Below, one piece after another: positions 7,762-14,557 of a DNA stretch of 24,727 nucleotides. Made by a program: the position numbers and the translations under genes. The stretch covers positions 1 through 24,727 of the forward strand of contig JAWLGJ010000044.1 of assembly GCA_041685145.1 (NCBI GenBank). Reading direction: 5' to 3'. Below the pieces are notes generated by a model. The model made no database searches and was not told the origin of the DNA. It saw nothing but the letters and a program-made list of their open reading frames with translations. Every line of letters begins with the position of its first letter. Within the stretch, counting starts at the first letter, position 1. Origin of the DNA: JAWLGJ01 sp041685145. GTDB lineage: Bacteria > Pseudomonadota > Alphaproteobacteria > Rhodospirillales > Magnetospirillaceae.

Positions 7762-9354
7762 ATGGACGGAATGGACGCGCCGCCGCCGCTCGCTCACCGC
7801 GAGCCCCGCAGCCAACGCCAGCATGTGCGCGTCACCCTGCCGCTGACGGTCGAGATCGACGGCCGCGGCTACCATGCGCTCGACTGGTCGCTGGGCGGCT
7901 TCCGGCTTGCCGGCGCCGATGCCGGCTGGCGCGAGGGCAAACAGGCGGCGGCCCGGCTGGTGTTTCCCTTCCACGGCTTCGAGGTCGCGGTCGGCGTCGG
8001 CTGCGCGCTGGCCTTCGCCGACGCCGCGCAAGGGGTGTCGGGGTGGCGCTTCACCGATGTCGACGCGCCGGGGCAGGCGGTACTGCGCCACCTGTTCCAT
8101 GCCGCCGTGGCCGGGCGGGTGGTCGAGGCCGACAGCCTGCTGGCCGCCGCCCGCGACCATCGCCCACCGGAGCCGTCGCCCGGCCATCGGCGTGGCTGGG
8201 GCGCGCGGCTGCGGCGGACGGCCGGCTATGGCGTCCTCCTGGTTCTCGGCCTCGTTCTGGCGGGCGCGGTCGGTGTGTCGGCCTATGGGCGGTTCTTCAC
8301 CGTCGAGGCCCGCCACGCCGCCGTGTCGGCCCCCATCGTCACCCTGCGCGCGCACGCCGACGGGCGCCTGGAGGGACGGGCGCTGGCGGCGGGGGCGGCG
8401 GTGGAACCCGGCGCGGCGCTGTTCGCCGTTGCCAACGACCGCCTGGCGTCGCGGATTCGGATCACCCGTGCCGAGATCGCCCGCTCCGAGGCGGCGCTGG
8501 CGGCTCTGGAGCGCGAGCGCACCAGCCTGGCCGGCTTTTTCGACACCTATGCCGACCTCGCCGTCGCGGACATGCGCAAGGCCGAGGCGGAGCGCGACGC
8601 GGCGCGGGTGGTTCTGGACGCCGCCGAGCGCGAGGTGGCGCGGGCCGAATGGCTGAACGCCGAGGGCCATCTTGCCGACCAGCGGCTCGACGAGCTTCGG
8701 GCGCGGCACGCGGCGGCGATAGGGGCGGCGCGTCAGGCCGAGGCCGCCCTCGCCCAGGCGCGGGCCAACCGCCGCCTGGCCAGCGGCGGCTTCTACTTCA
8801 CCGGCTCGCGCATCGAGGGCGGCCGGCCCGACGAACTCGCCACCCGCGTCACCCTGGCCGAGCAGGATCTGGCGGTGCTGCGGACCACCCTGGCGGCGCT
8901 GGAGGACGAACGCCGCGGCCTGACCCAGCGCAGCCCCTGCCGCTGCATCGTCGATGCCGTCGAGGTGGCGCCGCCGGAATGGGTGGAGGCCGGCGAGGCC
9001 GTATACCGCCTGCGTCGCACCGAGCCCGAGCTGCTGCTGGTCGAGGCCAAGGTCGCCCATGAGGAGGCCAAGCGGCTGCGGCCCGGCGACGCCGTGGTGC
9101 TGCGCTTCGCCGACGAGGACGGGACACGGGCGGGGCGCGTCGACAGCATTCGCCACGGGCCCAGCCGCAAGCGCCGCGCCGGCCTGCCCGACGGGCTGGC
9201 GGAGGCGCCCGACCTGGCGACGGTCCTGGTGCGGAGCGACCGGCCCGGCCTGGCGGCCGCGGTGGGCCTGCCGGTGGCGGCGCGCTTTCCGCTGCGGCCG
9301 CGGCTGGTGCTGGCGCGGTGGCTGGGCGGCGATCAGAGCAGCGAACGAAAATAG
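7762..9354 (+). CDS. alg44: Alg44-like c-di-GMP receptor: PilZ domain fused to HlyD-type membrane-fusion arm
   Basis: This 530-residue protein has the Alg44 architecture. An N-terminal cytoplasmic PilZ domain (about residues 12-115) carries both c-di-GMP-binding motifs: RQHVR at 19-23 (RxxxR) and DWSLGG at 41-46 (DxSxxG). One transmembrane helix follows at about 154-175, then a periplasmic HlyD/membrane-fusion region. That region has a long Ala/Glu/Arg-rich coiled coil (about 235-340) and a barrel-like return strand (SPCRCIVDAVEVAPPEWVEA). In Alg44, c-di-GMP binding is required for polymerisation by Alg8, and the same control is inferred here. The ATG at 7762 starts 1 base after the glycosyltransferase stop, behind a run of G; a second ATG at 7771 is possible. 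The 3' end overlaps the opposite-strand UDP-xylose synthase by 22 bases. The CRC pair is unusual in such a barrel. Confidence 0.85.
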   Translation: MDGMDAPPPLAHREPRSQRQHVRVTLPLTVEIDGRGYHALDWSLGGFRLAGADAGWREGKQAAARLVFPFHGFEVAVGVGCALAFADAAQGVSGWRFTDVDAPGQAVLRHLFHAAVAGRVVEADSLLAAARDHRPPEPSPGHRRGWGARLRRTAGYGVLLVLGLVLAGAVGVSAYGRFFTVEARHAAVSAPIVTLRAHADGRLEGRALAAGAAVEPGAALFAVANDRLASRIRITRAEIARSEAALAALERERTSLAGFFDTYADLAVADMRKAEAERDAARVVLDAAEREVARAEWLNAEGHLADQRLDELRARHAAAIGAARQAEAALAQARANRRLASGGFYFTGSRIEGGRPDELATRVTLAEQDLAVLRTTLAALEDERRGLTQRSPCRCIVDAVEVAPPEWVEAGEAVYRLRRTEPELLLVEAKVAHEEAKRLRPGDAVVLRFADEDGTRAGRVDSIRHGPSRKRRAGLPDGLAEAPDLATVLVRSDRPGLAAAVGLPVAARFPLRPRLVLARWLGGDQSSERK

Positions 9355-10274
9355 GCCACCGTCCGCTCGAGGCCGTCCTCCAGCGGCACCCGCGGCTCCC
9401 AGTCGAGGGCCTTGCGGGCCAGGTCGATGTCGGGGCAGCGCTGCATGGGATCGTCTTCCGGGCGGGGGCAAAAGACGATGCGGGAATGGGAATTGGTGAA
9501 GCGGAGGACCATCTCCGCCAACGCCCCCACCTCCACCTCGCTGGGGTTGCCCATATTGACGGGGCCGATGACGTTGCCGGGGTTGTCCATCAGCCGCATG
9601 GTCGCCTCGACCATGTCGTCGACATAACAGAACGAGCGGGTCTGGGTGCCGTCGCCATAGACGGTGATCGGCTCGCCCTTCAGCGCCTGCATGATGAAGT
9701 TGGAGACCACCCGCCCGTCATTGGGGTGCATCCGCGGTCCATAGGTGTTGAAGATGCGCGCCACGCGGATGGGCAGGTGGTGCTGGCGGTGATAGTCGAA
9801 GAACAGTGCCTCGGCGCAGCGTTTGCCTTCGTCGTAACAGGCGCGGGGACCGATGGGGTTGACGTTGCCCCAATAGGCCTCGGGCTGGGGGTGCATCAGC
9901 GGGTTGCCGTACACCTCGCTGGTCGAGGCCTGCAGAACCCGCGCCTTGGTGCGTTTGGCCAGGCCCAGGACGTTGATCGCGCCCTGCACGCTGGTTTTGA
10001 TGGTCTGCACGGGGTCGAACTGGTAGTGGACCGGCGAGGCCGGGCAGGCGAGGTTGTAGATGGTGTCCACCTCGACATACAGCGGCAGGGTGATGTCGTG
10101 GCGCAGCAGCTCGAAATCGGGCTTGGTCAACAGATGCGCCACATTGCGGCGGCTGCCGGTGAAGTAATTGTCGACGCACAGCACCTCGCGCCCCTCGGCC
10201 AGCAGCCGCTCGCACAGGTGCGAGCCCAGGAAACCGGCCCCGCCCGTGACCATGATGCGTCCGTCCGACAACAT
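9333..10274 (-). CDS. uxs: UDP-glucuronate decarboxylase (UDP-xylose synthase)
   Basis: This 313-residue short-chain dehydrogenase-type NAD enzyme converts UDP-glucuronate to UDP-xylose in the cytoplasm. The Rossmann motif TGGAGFLG is at 10-17. The catalytic set is T118/S119-E120 (ASTSEVYG) with Y147 and K151 in YDEGK, inside WGNVNPIGPRACYDEGKR, which is characteristic of UXS rather than plain epimerases. RIFNTYGPRMHPNDGRVVSN and GDGTQTRSFCYVDD are also typical. The ATG at 10274 follows a GGGAGG ribosome-binding site and lies 15 bases after the stop of the upstream phosphatase gene, so the two are probably one minus-strand operon. The stop codon lies inside the 3' end of the convergent alg44-like gene. 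The enzyme may supply xylose or related pentose units to the polysaccharide made nearby; this is inferred from position. Confidence 0.92.
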   Translation of the reverse strand: MLSDGRIMVTGGAGFLGSHLCERLLAEGREVLCVDNYFTGSRRNVAHLLTKPDFELLRHDITLPLYVEVDTIYNLACPASPVHYQFDPVQTIKTSVQGAINVLGLAKRTKARVLQASTSEVYGNPLMHPQPEAYWGNVNPIGPRACYDEGKRCAEALFFDYHRQHHLPIRVARIFNTYGPRMHPNDGRVVSNFIMQALKGEPITVYGDGTQTRSFCYVDDMVEATMRLMDNPGNVIGPVNMGNPSEVEVGALAEMVLRFTNSHSRIVFCPRPEDDPMQRCPDIDLARKALDWEPRVPLEDGLERTVAYFRSLL

Positions 10275-10289
10275 TCGCCGTGCCTCCCG

Positions 10290-11033
10290 TCAGTGGGCGC
10301 GCAGGAAACGCACCTCGGTTCCGTCCAGCGCCGCCGCCGTGAGGACGCCGGAGGCAAAGGCGCCCGTGTCGACGCCGATGCGGTTGGGCCGCACCACGGG
10401 CTCCGCCGCCACCGAGTGCCCGTGCACCACAATCTTTCCGTGATCGGCGGCGGAGGTGAGGAACGGGTCGCGAATCCACATGAGGTCGCGCGGGTCTTGG
10501 CGTTCCAAGGGCACGCCGGGCCGCACACCGGCGTGGACGAACAGGTAGTCCCCCTCGACGTGATACAGCGCCAGGCGGCGCAGAACCTCCAGGTGCCGGG
10601 AGGGAATGCGGGCGCGCAGCGCATCGCGCAGCCGCGCCATGTCGTCCCATTCGCCCGGCATCCGCCCCAGATAGCTGTAGGCCGTCGCCGTGCCGCCGTT
10701 GAGCATCCAGACCAGCCCCACCGACGGGTCGTCGAGGAACCGCAACAGGAAATCCTCGTGGTTGCCGCGCAGCAGCACCCACTCGAACCCCGCCGGCGGC
10801 CCCTGGCACAGCCGCTCCATCACCTCCCGCGAATCCGGTCCCCGGTCGACATAGTCGCCCAGGAACACCACCACCCGCCGCCGCGCGCCGCGGCCGGCGG
10901 CGTCGGCCTCGATGCGCGCCAGCAGCCGCGCCAGCAGGTCGTCGCGCCCGTGGATGTCGCCCACGGCATAGGCCAACGTGTCTTCCCCGACACGGGCGGC
11001 CCCCTGGCGTCGGCCTTCCGGGCGTAGATGCAT
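10290..11033 (-). CDS. PPP-family metallophosphatase (serine/threonine phosphatase-like)
   Basis: This 247-residue protein is a calcineurin-like metallophosphoesterase of the bacterial PPP group (relatives include PrpA/PrpB and phage lambda phosphatase). All dinuclear-metal motifs are present: GDIHGR at 25-30, GDYVDRGPDS at 59-68, RGNHED at 89-94, later FVHAGVRPG and VHGHSV. Likely substrates are phosphoserine/threonine/tyrosine proteins, or possibly nucleotides such as Ap4A; the sequence does not decide. The ATG at 11033 is chosen because GGAG lies 6 bases upstream and the metal-binding core begins 24 residues later; the longer open frame upstream has no family similarity. It is the first gene of the minus-strand pair with uxs and diverges from the pseudo-EAL genes. 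It could reverse a protein phosphorylation in the polysaccharide system, but nothing shows this directly. Confidence 0.9.
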   Translation of the reverse strand: MHLRPEGRRQGAARVGEDTLAYAVGDIHGRDDLLARLLARIEADAAGRGARRRVVVFLGDYVDRGPDSREVMERLCQGPPAGFEWVLLRGNHEDFLLRFLDDPSVGLVWMLNGGTATAYSYLGRMPGEWDDMARLRDALRARIPSRHLEVLRRLALYHVEGDYLFVHAGVRPGVPLERQDPRDLMWIRDPFLTSAADHGKIVVHGHSVAAEPVVRPNRIGVDTGAFASGVLTAAALDGTEVRFLRAH

Positions 11034-11134
11034 GTTGGCTCCAAGGTGCTGGGCTGGGCTGCTTTCGCTGTGATAGATTGTTTCCACCCTCAGCGGGCTC
11101 AAGCGATTCCAAGGGGTTGCGACAAGAGGAGACG
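11034..11134. promoter_or_regulatory. Divergent intergenic region between metallophosphatase and pseudo-EAL genes
   Basis: These 101 bases separate two divergent starts and must hold promoters for both units if neither is read from farther away. On the minus strand TTGAGC (about 11097-11102) is followed by an AT-richer AATCTATCA stretch at roughly promoter spacing. On the plus strand the best -10-like bases are in TGATAGATTG (11071-11080). Neither is a strong match. The plus-strand gene has AGAGGAG immediately before its ATG. Confidence 0.3.
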
Positions 11135-12484
11135 ATGGCGGCCCTTGAGGGCAAGGCTCCCGGCCAGGAAGTGACAAGCCAGGAGAATTTGTTTCTCCAG
11201 GCCGTCGAACGCGCCGGCAAGGTGCCCGACGGGCGGGTGGTGCTGCACTTCCACCTCTCGCAGTTGCGGGCCGAGAACCGCAGCACCGGCCACCTGCGCA
11301 TCGCTTTGCGTTCGCTGGAGCCACTGGCGTCGGCGTTCCGCGGCCAGATGTTCCTGCTGTCCGACGGCGACGTCGTCGTCCTGCTGACCGACGCGGCGCC
11401 GGCGAGCATCGACGCGGCGGTGACCCGGCTGCGCCGCCTGTTCGGCAACGACCCCCTGGTCTTCGCCGACAGCGGCGACGGCGAAAACCGCTTCCTCACC
11501 CTCTATGACCTCCAGCGCGACTATCGCGACCTGTTCCTGCTGGCCCTGGACCTGGAGGGCGAAGAGCGCCGCCGCCGCGACACGCCCCAGCGGAAACCGC
11601 CGCCGCCGGTCGACCCGCGCAGCCTGGGGCGCGTCATCGCGCGGTTGGAGAACGCCGATCTGCGGCCGATGATCCGGCGGCAGTCGGCGGTGGCCTTGGC
11701 CGACCGCAAGAGCGCCCGCGTCGCCTTCCAGGAGTTCCACGTCGCCATCGCCGACCTGCAGCGCGTCGCCGCCCCGGACGTGCAACTGACCGGCAACCGC
11801 TGGCTGTTCCAGCACCTCAGCCAGACCCTGGACGAGCGGGTGTTGGCGGCGCTGCAGCGCCTGGCGGTGAGCCGGCCGCCGCCGGCCTTCAGCCTCAACC
11901 TCAATCTCGCCACCCTTGCCTGCCCCGGCTTTCGCCGCTTCGAGCGATGGCTGGCGGGCAGGATCGGCCTGGTGGTCGAGTTGCAGCTTGTCGACATCTT
12001 CGCCGACCTGGCCTCTTATTCGGTGGCCCGCGACTGGCTGCGCGAGCGGGGGCATCGCGTCCTCCTCGACGGCCTCTCCGACCTCAGCATCGCCTTGTGC
12101 GACGTCGGCCAGTTCGGCGCCGACCTCTACAAGATTCATTGGCGCCCCGAGCTCGCCGACGGCCACGGCCGCGAAAGCCTGCGCGCCGCCCTGGAATCGC
12201 TGGGCGTCGAACGGGTGGTGCTGGCGCGCTGCGATTCCGAAACCGCCATCCGCTGGGGCCTGGAACTGGGCATCGGCGTTTTCCAGGGGCGGTTCGTCGA
12301 CGCCATGCTGACCGCCGTGCGCATGGGGGCGTGCGAATACGCCCACCGCTGCACGCTGGTGCAGTGCTCGCAACGCCACGCCGCCGTCGACCGCGCCGGC
12401 CGCAGCGCCTGCTTCGCGAAGGCGGTGCTGGACGGGTATCAGCCATTCGGCCTGCCGCCGCGGCGGGCGAAGGAAAAATCGTGA
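11135..12484 (+). CDS. Degenerate GGDEF-like/EAL-like domain protein, first of a tandem pair
   Basis: This 449-residue soluble protein appears to be a catalytically inactive relative of c-di-GMP turnover enzymes. An N-terminal region (about 30-110) resembles the nucleotide-cyclase fold (GQMFLLSDGDVVVLLTDA) without GGDEF. A charged, Pro-rich linker spans 143-162, and an EAL-like fold about 165-395. EAL landmarks are recognisable but altered: SLNLNLAT (253-260) for xxNLS, VVELQL (280-285), LLDGLS (310-315) for DDFGTG, ADLYKI (329-334) keeping the Lys, LARCDSET for AEGVE, and FQGRF (383-387) keeping the Gln. EAL itself is absent (FQEFHVAIADLQ). Turnover is therefore unlikely; nucleotide sensing or protein docking is possible. 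A Cys-containing tail (C400, C406, C411, C426) is absent from its partner. The ATG at 11135 follows AGAGGAG. It overlaps the next gene by 4 bases. The family call rests on motif spacing and is moderate. Confidence 0.72.
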   Translation: MAALEGKAPGQEVTSQENLFLQAVERAGKVPDGRVVLHFHLSQLRAENRSTGHLRIALRSLEPLASAFRGQMFLLSDGDVVVLLTDAAPASIDAAVTRLRRLFGNDPLVFADSGDGENRFLTLYDLQRDYRDLFLLALDLEGEERRRRDTPQRKPPPPVDPRSLGRVIARLENADLRPMIRRQSAVALADRKSARVAFQEFHVAIADLQRVAAPDVQLTGNRWLFQHLSQTLDERVLAALQRLAVSRPPPAFSLNLNLATLACPGFRRFERWLAGRIGLVVELQLVDIFADLASYSVARDWLRERGHRVLLDGLSDLSIALCDVGQFGADLYKIHWRPELADGHGRESLRAALESLGVERVVLARCDSETAIRWGLELGIGVFQGRFVDAMLTAVRMGACEYAHRCTLVQCSQRHAAVDRAGRSACFAKAVLDGYQPFGLPPRRAKEKS

Positions 12485-13746
12485 GCGGGGGGCACGGGAT
12501 GGACGGCGCCCAGGCGATCATCGGTCAGGAACCGCGTTTCCTCGACTACATGCATCGCCTGGAGGACCACAAGCGCGGGCGGCGCGCCGTGCATGTGCAC
12601 ATCGCCCAGCTTCAGGCCGAGAGCCGACACGAGAACCATCTCGGCCTCGCCGTCAACAGCTTCGACGATCTGGTCAAGCGCACCCTGGGGCAGTTGTTCC
12701 AGATGAGCAACGGCGACCTCATCTTCGTTTTCCGCGCCAGCGTCCTCGACGAGGTCGAGTCGATCGTCGTCAAGCTGCGTTTCCTGTTCGGCGAAGACCC
12801 GCTGCTGGCCGACGACCAGGACCAGCCGTCCGGTCCCTTCGCGACCTGGTACGACGTCGAGAAGGACTACGCCACCCTGCTGAAGCTGGCGCAGCGCCTG
12901 CAAATGGCGGCGAAGCAGCAGCGCGCCTATCGGGTCGCCAAGACCCGCGCCCCCGAGGCCCGCAGGGCGCCGGCGCCCACCGAGCCGCTGACGCCCGAGC
13001 TGCTGGCCAGCGTCGAGGAGGCCCTGGCCCAGGCCGACCTGGCCAACCACCTGCGCCGCCAATCGGTGTGCGTCATCGTCGGCCACGCCCAGCCCAAGCG
13101 CCTGTTCGACGAGGTGTTCATCTCCATCGCCGACCTGCGCCAGACGCTGCTGCCCAAGGTCAACCTCGCCTCAAGCCCCTGGCTGTTCCAGCACCTGACC
13201 GAAACGCTCGACCGGCGCGTGCTGTCGCTGCTGATCAAGGGCGACGACCGCTCGCTGAGCCGGGATGCCAGCATCAACCTCAATCTGGCGACGATGCTGT
13301 CGGAGCAGTTCCTGGTCTATGACGACAACCTGCCCCACAACGCCCGCGGCTCGATCGTCCTGGAGTTGCAAAAGACCGACATTTACGCCGATCTGGGGCT
13401 TTACCAGTTCGCGCGCGACTTCGCCCACGAACGCGACTACCGCATCTGCGTCGATGGCCTCAATCATCTGACGCTGCCCTATGTCGACCGCCAACGTCTC
13501 GGCGCCGACCTGCTGAAGGTGGTGTGGTCCCCCGAGATGACCGAACCCAGCCCGGCGCGGGACGCCTTTGCCGAAGCGGTGAAGCGGGCCGGGCCCTCGC
13601 ACATCGTGCTGTGCCGCTGCGACGACCCGCGCGCTGTGGATTTCGGGCAGGAACTGGGCATCGGCCTGTTCCAGGGGCGTCACGTCGAGATCATGCTGGA
13701 CGCCGCCGACGACCAGAAGCTGGCGCGCGGGCGCCGCCGCACCTGA
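12481..13746 (+). CDS. Degenerate GGDEF-like/EAL-like domain protein, second of a tandem pair
   Basis: This 421-residue protein is a paralogue of the preceding gene. Matching landmarks are F20, H40, QMSNGDLIFVF (74-84; first copy QMFLLSDGDVVVL), YDVEKDY at 124-130 (YDLQRDY at the same positions in the first copy), SPWLFQHLTETLDRRVLSLL (GNRWLFQHLSQTLDERVLAA), INLNLAT, VDGLNHLTL, GADLLKVVW and ELGIGLFQGR. As in its partner, EAL, DDFGTG and AEGVE are missing, so phosphodiesterase activity is unlikely. A linker of charged and Pro residues (about 150-172) joins the two regions. The GTG at 12481 is preferred: it overlaps the upstream TGA, has GAAGGA 6 bases before it, and gives exact alignment with the first copy. 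An ATG at 12499 behind a G-run is the alternative. Heterodimer formation with its neighbour is plausible but inferred. Confidence 0.72.
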   Translation: MSGGHGMDGAQAIIGQEPRFLDYMHRLEDHKRGRRAVHVHIAQLQAESRHENHLGLAVNSFDDLVKRTLGQLFQMSNGDLIFVFRASVLDEVESIVVKLRFLFGEDPLLADDQDQPSGPFATWYDVEKDYATLLKLAQRLQMAAKQQRAYRVAKTRAPEARRAPAPTEPLTPELLASVEEALAQADLANHLRRQSVCVIVGHAQPKRLFDEVFISIADLRQTLLPKVNLASSPWLFQHLTETLDRRVLSLLIKGDDRSLSRDASINLNLATMLSEQFLVYDDNLPHNARGSIVLELQKTDIYADLGLYQFARDFAHERDYRICVDGLNHLTLPYVDRQRLGADLLKVVWSPEMTEPSPARDAFAEAVKRAGPSHIVLCRCDDPRAVDFGQELGIGLFQGRHVEIMLDAADDQKLARGRRRT

Positions 13747-13784
13747 CCGGTCCGCTTTCACTGGCCGCCGGCCCGCCGCCCCCC

Positions 13785-13790
13785 TATATC
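13785..13790 (+). promoter_or_regulatory. -10-like box TATATC directly before the ABC transporter start
   Basis: TATATC at 13785-13790 lies 8 bases before the ATG at 13799, in a 52-base gap that is otherwise GC-rich. The usual 6-8 base distance from -10 to transcription start would place the first transcribed base at or next to the ATG, giving a leaderless mRNA. No Shine-Dalgarno sequence precedes this ATG, which agrees. No clear -35 box is seen at 17 bases. Confidence 0.4.
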
Positions 13791-13798
13791 TACGCCCC

Positions 13799-14557
13799 AT
13801 GAGCCCAGCCGCCATCGAGGTCGAGAATCTGGAGAAGCGTTTCGGCGCCGTCGTCGCCGTCGACCGCATCGGCTTTGCGGTGGCGCGCGGCTCGGTTACC
13901 GGCCTGCTGGGCGGCAACGGCGCCGGCAAGACCACCACCATCTCCATGCTGCTGGGCCTGCTGGTGCCCAGTGGCGGCAGCATCCGCGTGCTGGGCGAGG
14001 ACATGATCGCCCACCGGCACCGCGCCCTGCCGCGCATGAACTTCTCCTCGCCCTATGTCGACCTGCCGCACCGCCTGACCGTGCGCCAGAACCTGACCGT
14101 TTACGCGCATCTGTACGGGCTGCGGCGGGTGGCGGCGCGCCTGCGCGACATCGCGCGGGATCTGGACATCACCGGCCTGATGGAGCGGCCGACCGGCAAG
14201 CTCTCGGCGGGGCAGAAGACGCGGGTGGCGCTGGCCAAGGCGCTGTTGAACGAGCCGGACGTCCTGCTGCTGGACGAGCCCACCGCCTCGCTGGACCCCG
14301 ACACCGCCGACTGGGTGCGCACCTATCTGCTCGACTACCGGACGCGCACCGGCGCCACCATCCTGCTGGCCTCGCACAACATGGTCGAGGTCGAGCGCGT
14401 CTGCGACCAGGTGCTGATGATGCGCACCGGGCGCATCGTCGATTCCGGCGCGCCGCGCCAGCTTCTCGAACGCTACGGCCGCCAGACGCTGGAGGATGTC
14501 TTCCTCGACATCGCCCGCGACCGCCGCGGCAAGGAAACCGCCCCGGCGGCGCAGTGA
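13799..14557 (+). CDS. ABC exporter ATP-binding protein
   Basis: This 252-residue cytoplasmic ATPase is the nucleotide-binding subunit of an ABC-2 type exporter. Motifs are Walker A GGNGAGKTT (38-46), signature LSAGQ (135-139, Ala in place of the second Gly), Walker B VLLLDEP (155-161), D-loop SLDPD and H-loop ASHN (191-194). Where many relatives have a Q-loop Gln, the sequence reads MNFSSPYVDLPHRLTV, so that position is changed. The fold resembles drug, polysaccharide or Nod-factor (NodI-type) exporters; the cargo cannot be told. It starts at ATG 13799 without a ribosome-binding site, and its stop overlaps the GTG of the permease gene by 4 bases, so the pair is co-translated. Confidence 0.93.
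   Translation: MSPAAIEVENLEKRFGAVVAVDRIGFAVARGSVTGLLGGNGAGKTTTISMLLGLLVPSGGSIRVLGEDMIAHRHRALPRMNFSSPYVDLPHRLTVRQNLTVYAHLYGLRRVAARLRDIARDLDITGLMERPTGKLSAGQKTRVALAKALLNEPDVLLLDEPTASLDPDTADWVRTYLLDYRTRTGATILLASHNMVEVERVCDQVLMMRTGRIVDSGAPRQLLERYGRQTLEDVFLDIARDRRGKETAPAAQ

Noticed and set aside
7486..9471. A 661-codon minus-strand open frame antisense to the alg44-like gene.
   Set aside because: It has no recognisable domain and biased Arg/Gly/Ala/Gln content; the plus strand carries clear PilZ and HlyD features in the same stretch.
9718..11499. A 593-codon minus-strand open frame overlapping uxs and the phosphatase in another frame.
   Set aside because: The two real genes have complete catalytic motifs, good starts and normal lengths; this frame has none of these.
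11135..13746. Active diguanylate cyclase/phosphodiesterase for the tandem pair.
   Set aside because: GGDEF, EAL, DDFGTG and AEGVE signatures are all absent in both copies, so catalytic activity is not supported.
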